Notes under the pieces: generated by a model
The model's database searches: none
What the model was told of the DNA's origin: nothing
The model's input: only the letters and a program-made list of their open reading frames with translations
Program-made: the position numbers and the translations under genes
Origin: an uncultured Blautia sp.
Lineage (GTDB): Bacteria; Bacillota; Clostridia; Lachnospirales; Lachnospiraceae
Reading direction: 5' to 3'
DNA length: 23,825 nucleotides
Assembly (NCBI GenBank): GCA_937893675.1
Contig: CALBGI010000022.1
Location: 1-23,825, forward strand
In this document: positions 6,326 to 16,500 of the stretch, piece by piece
Position numbering within the stretch: position 1 is the first letter of the stretch
How the letters are laid out: the number at the start of each line of letters is the position of its first letter

Positions 6326-9300
6326 GACCGGTGTGCCAGTGGCAAAGATCACGCCACGGTTTCCGGTGATCTCATCCATGTAGCGGCACTTGGCAAACAT
6401 ATCGGAGGATTTCTGCGCGTCCGATGTGGATAACCCTGCCACATTCCGCATTTTGGTGTATAAAAACAGGTTCTTGTAGTTGTGGGCCTCGTCTACGAAC
6501 AATCGGTCCACACCCAGCTGCTCAAAAGTTACCACATCGTCTTTTCGCCCTTCGGCTTGCAGCTTTTCCAGTCTTGCTTCCAGAGACTTACGGGTACGCT
6601 CCAGCTGCTTGACCGTGAAACGCTCGCCGCCGCTGGCCTGCACCTCTGCGATGCCCTCAGTAATCTCGTCGATCTGCTCATAGAGAAGCCGTTCCTGACG
6701 CTCCCGGCTGATGGGGATACGCTCAAACTGGCTGTGTCCCATGATGATGGCGTCGTAGTCACCGGTCGCAATACGGGCGCAGAACTTTTTGCGGTTATGG
6801 GTCTCAAAGTCCTTTTTGGTGGTGACTAAGATGTTTGCGGAAGGATAGAGGCGCAGAAACTCCGACGCCCACTGCTCGGTCAGGTGGTTTGGAACCACAA
6901 AAAGAGATTTCTGGCACAAGCCCAGGCGTTTGGCTTCCATAGCAGCGGCCACCATCTCAAAAGTTTTGCCTGCGCCCACCTCATGAGCTAACAGGGTATT
7001 ACCGCCATACAGCACATGGGCGATGGCGCTTTTCTGGTGTTCCCGCAGGGTAATGGCCGGGTTCATGCCGCCAAAAGTGATATGGCTGCCATCATACTCG
7101 CGGGGACGGGTAGAGTTCATTTCTTCGTTGTACTGGCGCACCAAAGTCTGGCGGCGCTCCGGGTCTCTCCAGATCCAGTCCCTAAAGGCTTCCCGGATCG
7201 CCTGCTGTTTTTGGACAGCCAGGGTGGTCTCCTTGGCGTTCAGCACGCGACGCTCTTTTCCGTCTGCGTCCTCTATGGTGTCATAAATACGGACATCCCG
7301 CAGGTTTAAGGAATCCTCCAGAATCTTGTAGGCATTGGCGCGGCTGGTTCCGTAGGTGGTATAAGCTGCCACATCGTTGTAGGATACAGAAGATTTTCCT
7401 TTGATCTGCCATTCAGCGGTAAAGGAGGAATAGTTGACCTCAATGCTGCGCTGGAGATAAAACGGGGTGTTGAAGGTCTCGTACATAAACTGCTGGATGT
7501 ACTCTTTGTCGATCCAGGTAGCGCCCAGACGCACCTCGATCTCCGACGCATCCAGGTCTTTGGGCTGGGCGGCGGTAAGAGCTTCCACATTGACTGCATA
7601 AACCGGGTCCTGCTGTGCCGCCCGCTGCGCCTGACGCAGTTTGCGGCGTACATTGCCGGAAAGGTATTCATCAGCAGTCACATAATGGGGTGTGCCGTCT
7701 TTCTCCAACTGTCCCGGTACACGGAAGATCACGCCTTGCAGCTCTCCGGCCAGTTCTTCTTTTGTTTTTCCGGTGAGCTGGCTCATATAGCCCATATCCA
7801 CACAGGTTTTTTCCGAGATGGACACCGCCAGTGCTTCGCTTGCCGTATCCACGGCAGCCACCGCCTGATGGGGCTTGATGGTTCGTTTGGTGAACATATC
7901 CGCCTTGCGCTCCAGCTTTCCGTCCTCGTCGATGACTTCCAGCGCACAGAGCAGGTAATAGGAAGAATCGTCTGCATAAGCCAGGCGGTTTGCACGGTCA
8001 TTGATGAGACCGTATCTGGCAGAAAAGCTGTCATAGAGCCGGTTCAACTCTGCCTGTTTCTCCTGAATAGCGCTGTCCGGAACCGCTGCGTCCATCTGAA
8101 GGTCGATCAGCTCCTGCACACAATCCCGCAGTCCCACCAGACCTTTTACACGGGCTTCGGCAGTGGCATTGAGGTCAGGGCGCACCATGCGGCTGTTTTC
8201 CCGGTAGTACACCTGCCCGTCCACAATGGCGTAGGAATAATTCTTCACATCGGGGTCGGCAGGAATGGAGGTGTCAATGGCTTCGCCTTCGCCCAGTTCC
8301 GGCAGCTCTGCCTCCTGATAGGTGCCATGAATATACTTCACGGCATCATGTAGCTGGTCGGAAAGCTCCAGCCCCTCGATGGGGTTCACGGTATAATCCA
8401 TGCCGTGAGCGGTGCTTACCGGCTCCTGTCGGCCCAGCACCATTTCCGGGTGGTCGATAAAATATTGGTTGATGGTAAAGCCGTCCCCGGTCTGTCCGGT
8501 TTGCGTCCATTCCGGCACGATGTCCAGCGGTCGGTCTCTCTTTTGGAGGAAGATGATGTCCGATACCACCTCGGCACCGGCGTTCTTTTTGAACGCATCA
8601 TTGGGCAGACGGATAGCTCCCAGCAGTTCAGCACGCTGGGCAAGATAGCGGCGCACGGTGGAGTCCTTGGCGTCCATAGTATAGCGGGAGGTCACAAAGG
8701 CCACCACACCGCTGGGACGCACCTGGTCCAGTGCCTTGGCGAAAAAGTAGTTGTGAATACTGAAATTCAGCTTGTTGTAGGCTTTGTCGTTGACCTGATA
8801 CTGACCAAAAGGCACATTGCCGATGGCAAGGTCAAAGAAGTCACGGCGGTCGGTGGTTTCAAAACCGCCTACTGTGATGTCCGCCTTGGGATAGAGCTGC
8901 CTTGCGATGCGCCCGGAAACCGGGTCCAGCTCCACACCGTACAGACAGCTGTTTCGCATTTCCTCCGGCAGCATCCCGAAGAAGTTGCCCACACCCATAG
9001 ACGGTTCCAGAATGTTGCCGGTCTCAAAGCCCATGCGCCCCACCGCTTCATAGATGGCCTGGATAACCGTAGGGCTGGTGTAGTGGGCGTTCAGGGTGGA
9101 ACTTCTGGCGGCTGCATATTCCTCCGGGGTCAGCAGTTCCTTCAGCTGGGCATATTCTGAAGCCCATGCTGGTTTCTCTGGGTCAAAAGCATCGGCAAGG
9201 CCGCCCCAGCCCACATAGCGGGAAAGGACTTCCTGCTGTTCCGGCGTTGCCTGTCCGGTGGTTTCCTCCAGATATTTCAGCAGCTTGATTGCTTCGATAT

Positions 9301-12300
9301 TAGCCTGGAACTTGGCTTTCGGACCGCCTTCGCCCAAATGCGTATCGGTAATACGGAAGTTCTGTGCATTGCGGAGCAGGTTTGCCTTGTATTCCTCATA
9401 AGAGGCTTTCTCGGCAGCTTTAGCATTGGGGAAGGTCTGCCACTGGCCGTCGATCTGAATGGAAACCTGATGTTCGTCCAGCACTTCCTCAAAGGTTTTC
9501 TCCGGCTCTGTCACAGGGGCTGGCGGCTCCGGCTCATTGGTTCGCAGGGTCTGGACAACCACATCATAGGGCAGATTGTTCTTATCGCCCGGATAAACGG
9601 CTACGGTCTCGGAATGGAAGGCAGGGGCTTCGGCAGCCGGTTCGGAGCGTTCCTGTCCAAAACCGTCCAGCTGACGGGCATACATCCCACGCAGCAAAGG
9701 CGCAACCTCATCCCAGCGGAAATACAGCATAGCCAGACGCTTTTCCTCTGCGTCCATGACTTCCAGCTCTATGCCCTGTGCCGTGGTACGGTAATCGGCA
9801 ATATCGCCGGTCTCCAGATCCAGCGTCTCGATCTCACGGGGATAGGCTCTGCTCAGCCAGTAGGCGATCTCGCGGTTGCTCCTGCCGGATTGCAGCAGTG
9901 TGGAAAGCTGCTGTTTATCCGCTTCATCCATCAATCCATGAGCCAATACATCCCGCAAGTCCTGATCTGCCTTATCCGGGTCAACGGGAAGAAACTCGGT
10001 ATAGTAAGCATTGCGGCGGTCTGCCCGAAGCAGCTGTTCAAACTGTTCTTTGTGTTCTACACGGTAGATGGGATATACCATACCGGTGGGCAGAAGCTGC
10101 ACGGTGTCATCCCGCAGCTCCGTGATCTGATAGGCGTCATCCTCGATATATACAGTATCGCCCACGGCATAGACCGGGGCGGCAGGGTCATAGGAGGTTC
10201 TTTGCGGAATAGGGCTGCGAACGGCGTCATATTCCTCATCGGAAATGGAAACCTCGGAAGTCTGTTCTGCCTCAGCAGCTGCAATCTGCTCTGCATCCGA
10301 CATTACTCGCTGGATAAACGGGTCATTGTCCAGTTTTTCCGGGTCTGCCACCTGGCCGTTGACGATCCCTCTTTCCTCCAGGGCTTCCCGGATGGCGATA
10401 GGGTCAATGTTGTCAAAACGGTCCTGTTCTTCTTCGGTATAGAACCTGTCCTCCTGAATGAGCTGGGCAAGCCTGCGCTGTACCTTGGGCCAGGGCAGCT
10501 GCGTTTCCTCCGGGCTGCCGGCACGGACAACAAACAGGCTGTTACTGCCGCCGTATTCCTGAGCCAGCCATGCGGCGGTGTCTTTCTCCCTTGCATGGTC
10601 CTTCATATAGCGGACAACGGCGTGTTTACTCTCGATATTGCCGTTCCATGCACAAAGGGCAGAATCAATATCATCCTGAGAAAGAGGGCGCAGAAGCTCA
10701 TGGAGTTTTGGATAGGTTTCGTCGATCACTTCCCGGTGCAGTCGCTGGCGGAACTCCGGCACATCCGAATAGAGACGGATCAGCTCCATATCCTTAGAGC
10801 CAAGGATCGCACGGCGCACAGCGGCATTGCCCTCAATGACAGCATTCTCATGGTCAGAATGACCGCAGGCATTGCGGTATGCACTATCCTCGGAAATGGC
10901 GGCAGTTACCACAGGCTTATACTGCTCAAACTGCTCCCGAAGGGTAGGCTTTGGCGTTTCTTCCTCCACCTCCGGCTGCTGGGCTTGGATGGCATCTTTT
11001 TCTGCCAGCTCTTTTTCCTCCTGGAGCTTATCATACTGCGCCTGTTCCTGTTCGGTAAGATAGTGGCCTTTCTGGATAAGAGAGGTGATGCGTTTGGCAA
11101 CCTTTTCCCAGTTCAGGTGGACATCCGGGCAGTCCTGCTTTTTATAGTGCAGTCCTTTCCCGTCGTGATCTTCGCCACTGTGTGTTGCGCCGGACAGGGC
11201 ATGAGAGCGACCACCAATGCCATACTCGTCTTTGAGGAATCTCACTTTCTCCTTATCCGTATGGTTTTCCATGAAGAACGCATAGATACGGCCTTTTCCT
11301 CCGGCAAAACTGCTGCCGCTGGTCATGGCGGCGTCGATCTCATCCTCGGTAATGAAGTGCTGGACGGTTGGCACTTGGGAAAGGTCAGAAGTAAAAGTTC
11401 TGCGTGGCAGGTCAAGGTCTTTCAGGTTCTCCCAGATCTCCCTTGGCCTATGATAGTGAAAGCGCAGCAGGTCACGGTCCTGCTGATAAGCAGTCCAGAA
11501 GGCGGCGTATTCTTCCTTGAGGGTCTGGCGGAAAGCCGGGTCACTCAGCTGCTCCGTCAGGCGGCGGGTCTCCTCCGGGAACCCATTGCCTTTGATCTCT
11601 GACAGACAGGACAAATATCCGGCGTCTCTGGCGTCCTCACTGAAATCGTGATATAGGTTCCAGAACTTTGTTGCAAGGAGGGAGCGTTCATAGCCTGCCG
11701 CTTCTGCAAGCTCCACATTGGAGGCAAACTGGCCGCTTTCCAAAAGCTCCCCGATACGCTCTGCGGCGCTCTCCCAGGAAATGACCTGGGCAGACCTGTC
11801 ATAACGGACAGACTTCCCATGGGAAAGATGGATACCATCCTCGGCATACCATGCGCTCACACTGCCAAGGCCGTTGCCGCCGTGGTACAGCGTTTTCAGT
11901 ATCTCGGCAATCTCAGCGGTGGTTTTCTGTTTTTCAAAGGCTGCAACCACACGCTCCCTTTGACGGTCTGTATTGCCGCCCAAACGCAGCACATGGTCAA
12001 TGTCATTTTGGGCAAAAGAAAAAGCAGAGGATGTATGCGCTACATTCTCTGCTTCATCTATGGATTGGATCTGTTCCGCTTCGGAGAGGAACAGGTTTAG
12101 GGTCAGCTGTTGATAAGCTCCGCCATCAGGATCTCCTCTGCCTGGGCTTTGCAGGTGTTCATCAGCCCCACCCACTTCATGGGATCGCTGGCTTTCAGTT
12201 CCTCGGTGGCTCCCGCTTCCTTCGCCAGCTGGGGCATCATCTGCTCCAGTCTGTTCTGGGCGGTCTCGTCGATCTCCAGAAGGTGCGGGTACAGCTTCTC

Positions 12301-13231
12301 GCTCAGCAGCATCTGGTTGTAGAGGATGGGACGGTGTTCCTTCAGGTAGGTTTTCCTCATCCTGCCGTACTTGCCCAGGGGTTTCTCCGGCTGCTGGCTC
12401 AGCTTCAGGTCGGGAATCAGATAGTCTCCGTTCTGGATATAGGTCATGGGATTGTTCATCTTGTTTGCTCCTTTCTTGGTTGGCTTCGCGCTCTGCATTT
12501 CGGACGGTAACGCCGATCTGCCGCAGCACCTGCTGGTTGATCTGGCTGACCGCTGTTCCCAGCGCCCCGATGGTGGACGGGGTGTTGAAATCAAAGATCG
12601 CCATGAAATCTTCGTGGTCGAAGTAGCGTTCCGGCTCCAGTCCGCAGCGGGACATCAAAGCGTAAGTGATGCTGACGGTGGCGGCTGCCTTGAACTGCAC
12701 TCCGATGTTATACTCATCATATTCCTCCAAAAAGGAACCGTCAACGATATAGAAGAAGTCCTGCTGATGCTCCGTCCAGTATTCCTCAGCCAGTTTTCCG
12801 GCTACCTCAGTGAGCTGTCCGGCAAGGTCATCACCGGAAACATCATAGGTGCGCTCCAGCATGGCCTGCACGGAATCCAGATGGCGCTCCTCCAGCTGCC
12901 ACAGCCAGGGAGTGCGGGAATGTTCACGGGTTCCGGTGTCGGAAATGTCAAAGACATAGCGCAGGCGGGGCCTGTCCCCGGAATCGTCCACCAGAGCGAT
13001 TCCCTTGGAACCGCGCCTTACATACCGGCCCATCTTTTCATTCCACAAATCGTACTCTGCACAGGCGGTGGCGTCCGGTCGCTGGGCGTAGATCATCAGC
13101 TGCTCATGGAACGGGTACTTGTAAAGGCGGGAAGCAGTGGTGAGAAACCCTGCCCATTCCTGCCAGCTCCCCGTGAGCTGCGTTGCCACCTTGTCCGCCA
13201 TCTGTGCATATCGTTCAGCTTTGGTTGGCAT
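6311..13231 (-). CDS. Polyvalent ArdC-methylase-SNF2 helicase, 5' exon
   Basis: The 5' exon has 2,307 codons; with the 3' exon it gives 2,927 aa. Unspliced, translation stops 3 codons into the intron. Order of parts: ArdC-like N domain (about 1-250; QRPDATACAEYDLW); polar linker (258-377) overprinted by tnpV; four degenerate repeats (about 406-1192); a small beta-rich domain (1015-1070); N6-adenine methyltransferase (about 1290-1570; EPSMGVGNFFG motif I at 1409-1419 and NVPFG at 1472); a long spacer; and the first SNF2 lobe (2060-2307; Walker A HEVGAGKT at 2083, VDEAHNYKN at 2246, ATGTPVSN at 2297). AAAGGAGG precedes the ATG by about 10 bases. Such proteins are thought to protect incoming single-stranded or hemimethylated ICE DNA and remodel it. 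Activity here is inferred, and the NVPF box differs from the canonical NPPF. Confidence 0.92.
9656..12016 (-). repeat. Four degenerate tandem protein repeats within the polyvalent helicase
   Basis: Four modules of about 90-110 residues share one pattern: a start such as DIDHVL, EIDAAM, DIDSAL or LRDVLA; a central helix ending in YHGG, YGIGG, YGGS or YPRE; and an end such as SWESAAERIGELLESG, NWEKVAKRITSLIQKG, PWPKVQRRLAQLIQED or RWDEVAPLLRGMY. Approximate DNA positions are 11717-12016, 11027-11356, 10412-10687 and 9656-9991. They are diverged at the protein level and are not visible as DNA repeats. They probably correspond to the large-polyvalent-protein-associated (LPD-type) domains, but I cannot name a specific one. 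Confidence 0.65.
12103..12459 (-). CDS. tnpV: TnpV-like transposon protein, nested in another frame of the helicase gene
   Basis: This 118-aa protein closely resembles TnpV, an accessory protein of Tn4451-type clostridial transposons. It shows the family's conserved core: DYLIPDL, then GKYGRMRKTYLKEHRPILYN, then LYPHLLEIDETA, and a C-terminal helix MKWVGLMNTCKAQAEEI. TnpV has been compared with small excisionase-like proteins, but its function is not established. The ATG at 12457-12459 has AAGGAG (12468-12473) 8 bases upstream, so it can be translated independently. It lies entirely inside the first exon of the methylase/helicase, on the same strand in the +1 frame, where the other frame encodes only a Pro/Asp/Glu/Arg-rich linker. 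The conserved protein sequence makes chance unlikely. Confidence 0.85.
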   Translation of the reverse strand: MNNPMTYIQNGDYLIPDLKLSQQPEKPLGKYGRMRKTYLKEHRPILYNQMLLSEKLYPHLLEIDETAQNRLEQMMPQLAKEAGATEELKASDPMKWVGLMNTCKAQAEEILMAELINS

Positions 13232-13260
13232 GGTGTTCTGTCCTCCTTTCAGTTTTTAGG

Positions 13261-13295
13261 TAAAAAGGGTGGGGTGGCGATTTGCCACCCCATCC
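13261..13295 (-). terminator. Intrinsic terminator or attenuator upstream of the methylase/helicase gene
   Basis: On the minus strand a perfect 8-bp stem, GGGGTGGC / GCCACCCC (84-91 paired with 71-78 of the 132xx block), has a 5-base loop and can extend by further pairs. It is followed by CC(C) and TTTTT (13266-13262). It lies 16 bases after the TTRAP stop codon and 30 bases before the helicase ATG. There is no room for a promoter between hairpin and gene. Confidence 0.8.
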
Positions 13296-13310
13296 CTGCG
13301 GTTATGGTGT

Positions 13311-13526
13311 TTACTGGTCAAAATCCGGATACAGCTCCAGCTGGGCAAAGTCCTCATCGGTCATCGCACAGAGCTTTGTAAGGGCGCTGTCGGTCAGCTC
13401 TCTCAGTTCTGTCTCCTCCGGCGAAAGCTCGCCGCGCATCTCACGCAGGCTGTCGATCAGCCCGGTGCGGCTGCCGGTATTGTAAATGCACATCAGGTTC
13501 ATTTCCTCAAAAGTGAAGTTTCCCAT
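13311..13526 (-). CDS. TTRAP-type transposon-transfer assisting protein
   Basis: This 71-aa acidic protein has the typical opening of the transposon-transfer assisting protein (TTRAP) family: FTFEEMNLMCIYNTGSRTGL, then LSPEETELRELTDSALTKL, and the end FAQLELYPDFD. The family is defined from small proteins of Tn1549-type elements and is presumed to help conjugative transfer; its mechanism is unknown. The ATG is one base after the TGA of the CHC2-ArdC gene, with GGGAG as ribosome binding site inside that gene's end, so translation is likely coupled. An intrinsic terminator follows its stop codon directly. Confidence 0.85.
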   Translation of the reverse strand: MGNFTFEEMNLMCIYNTGSRTGLIDSLREMRGELSPEETELRELTDSALTKLCAMTDEDFAQLELYPDFDQ

Positions 13527-13527
13527 A

Positions 13528-16500
13528 TCAAATCTCCCTTTCTGCGCTCTTTTTTTGCGCTGTCTTTTTGTGTTCTGCCTTGGGCTGGCTTTTCAGCTGG
13601 TCCACAACGGACTTTTTCCTGTCTCGTTCCTCTCGATGAACGGCGTCAGCCAAGTCCATCAGAGAGATGGGCTGACCGCTTCGGGCCTGCTGTTCCAGCT
13701 CTGCCACCGTAGGCTCTTTTGCGCCATTGTTGATGATACCGTCGATCATGCCGTAATCGTCCTCCACGGCCATCTCCGCATTTTTCAGTGGATTTTCCGG
13801 CAGGAATCCGGGGATCTGGGTAAAACCAACGCTGTCGCAGTAATGACAGGATACCTTACCGTCCTGTTTGATCGCAACGATGTCGCTGACGCTCATGTAG
13901 GGATGGTGGTAGTCTGCCGGATGATCGTTGTTAAACTGATTATAAAGCTGTTCAATGGCAACCTGTGGAGACTTGCATGACTCCAGCGGGGCAGTGTAGA
14001 CCAAATCGTAGTTTTCACGCTTTACCGTCTGCCCGATGGATCTGAGCCAGTCCAGCCCTTCATAGCGAATGTCACGCAATTCATCAGTATGCTTTACCTG
14101 ATAAATGGCGAAGCAATCTCTGTTCTGGGAAAGAAATGCCTGTTCTCGTTCCTGCTGATGTGCCTGACGCTCCATGACCTTTTCGTGGAACTGAGGGCTT
14201 TTCTCCCATTCCTCACGGTCCACACCGAAAAGACCTCCATGTTCCATGATCTCCTGCGGGTCAAACACCATGCTCTCCGTATTGTCCTCATGCAGCACAT
14301 AGACAGTCAAACCGGCGGCATCCAGTTCCAGCGCCCGTTCTCTGGTAACAGGGAGCATCCCATCATAGGAGTAGCCGTATTCCTGCATATCCGGTGTGGA
14401 GACCTGCTCATCCGGCGTCGGGTATTCATCCAGCGCCTGCTCCTGTGCCTCCGGCAGCTGGGAAGAAACAGCCACCTGACTGGCCTCTGCCTGCATCTGC
14501 TGGTAGGCAGCTTCCTGCAAGGTCTCGATCATGGACAGGGGTGCGTGTCTGAGCGAAGTGCTGTCCAGATCGTTGTCATCACAAATCTGGAGAACTGCAT
14601 TTTTGCGGGAAAGCTCCGGCATATCCAGCTGACCGCCATCCAGCTCTTTCATGGACGCAGCATCGTATAGGGTGTAGTCCCAGCCGCTGTCACAGGGCTG
14701 GATATGAAGATAGGTGGCATCGTCGATCAAAAACAAAGCCTCCTGCTGGTTGGCGTCCGCCCCCAGCACCTCCATTTCCGGCATGGCCGCAGCCAGTTCC
14801 TTTACCGCTTTCTGTACCAGCGGATTGTCACGGTAATAGTCGATTGCCTGGATGGTATCCAGGTCAATGGTCTGCCCGGTCAAAATCGGAAAAGGTCCTT
14901 CATAGTCGCTTCCGTCTTTCAGCTCAAAACCAATTCCTTTGATCCCGTTCATTCGCTCTGCCGGAATCTCCTGATAAATGCGGACAGCTTCCTCCAAAGA
15001 CAGGTTATCGTGGTATTCTCCGAGGTTTGGAAACTCCATGCACTCTGCTGTATAGTAGGTCAAAGTTCCAGTCGGCTGTCTATCGGATACCTTAGCGGCA
15101 TCTGCTGGCTGCTCTATCGGGGCAGTTTCCGGCTCTGCTTTTGCATTGGGGTCAATCCCACGCTCTTTGCAGATTTCCTTATAGTGGCGCTCAATGTCAG
15201 AGATCAAAGTGCCGGAGGTCTTATTGATGGTCTCCAAACTGGCTCTCAGCTCTTTCAGTTCCTTGCCCTGACTCCAGCTTGCAATATAGCCGAAGCTGTT
15301 TTCTCCGGTCTCAATGCCAAAATACTTGCAGACCGCATAGGAGATGCTTTCAGCCTCCACTTCCTCCGTGTGGCGGTCTTTCTTCTGTTCCTGCAAAAAC
15401 TGAGCGAGGGTAGAAAAGCCACCGACAAAATTCAGCCCTTCTTCCTCGGTCAACCGAAGATACCCTTCTTTTGAAAGGTCTAAGGGTTCTGCCAGAATCA
15501 CAGAGCCTGCATGATTTACACCAACTCGGTCCTCCACATAAATCGGATCGCCGGGGTCATAGTCAGAACCGCGCAGGTCGTAGCAATAAACGCCCTCCGG
15601 CAGAGTATCACGGGCAATCCGCCCATTGGAAAACAAACCGGGTTTATCAAACAGCTCAATCTCCTGATACTTCTCGTCATTGGCAATCTGAATCTTATTC
15701 TGATTGTGGAGCTTGCTGTGGGCAATCTCGTGGACTGTGGCCGAAACCGTCTGCACTTCGCTCATGCCCTGACGAATGGCGATTTTCTGATGATCGGCAG
15801 AAAAATAGCCGTCCGTATCGGCGGCCATTGCTTCAAAAGTGATCGGCACCGGCGCACTGCGGCGCAGGGCTTCCATGAATGCCTCATAATTGGGTACATT
15901 GCCGGAAAGGGAGGAGGCAAGCTCCGGCAAAGGTTTCCCGTCGGTCTGGCTCACATCAAAAACCTTGACCGGGCGAAACATGGGGATCTCGATTTCTTTT
16001 TCCTCTGTAACGATCTTTCCGTCTTTATCCAAAATCGGAGCCTTGGTATCCGGGTCCAGCTTCTGCTCCTCGATTTTCTTCTTGTATGGTGTGGGGGCAA
16101 TGATGGTAATGCCATGCTCGCCCTTTTTTACATGACGCTCAAACTGGTCTTTCCACTTATTGTATCCGGCCACCAAAGTGGCGTCCGGCTTCTGCATATA
16201 GATGAGCATGGTGTTGTTTACCGAATAGCGGTGGAAGCGGGACATAACGGACAGATAGCGCATATACTTTTCACTCTCGAACAGTTCCTTGATGCCCTGC
16301 TCGATGCCATCTGTGATTTCCCTTAGCCGCTCTCGGTTGGTGGGTTTGTTCTCAGCCATGATTTTCAATCTCCTTTCCAAGTGTGTGATTTCTGCTGTGT
16401 GTTCTGCAATCCATGCCTTTTGTTCTTCTTCACTTTCATAAAGAAAAAGGTCCAGCAGGTACTCTACATAGGTTTTCTTCTGGATTGCTTCTACAAAGCG

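Noticed and set aside
9338..11602. A 754-codon open frame on the plus strand, opposite the helicase gene
   Set aside because: It is exactly antisense to recognisable helicase and repeat coding sequence, has no recognisable domain, and its Leu/Ile/Phe/Cys-rich composition is typical of a shadow frame in a GC-rich gene.
1941..13231. The split helicase as a pseudogene caused by a disrupting insertion
   Set aside because: The insertion is a group II intron in the coding orientation with intact domains V and VI and a full-length maturase. Excision restores the frame and the conserved residues exactly.
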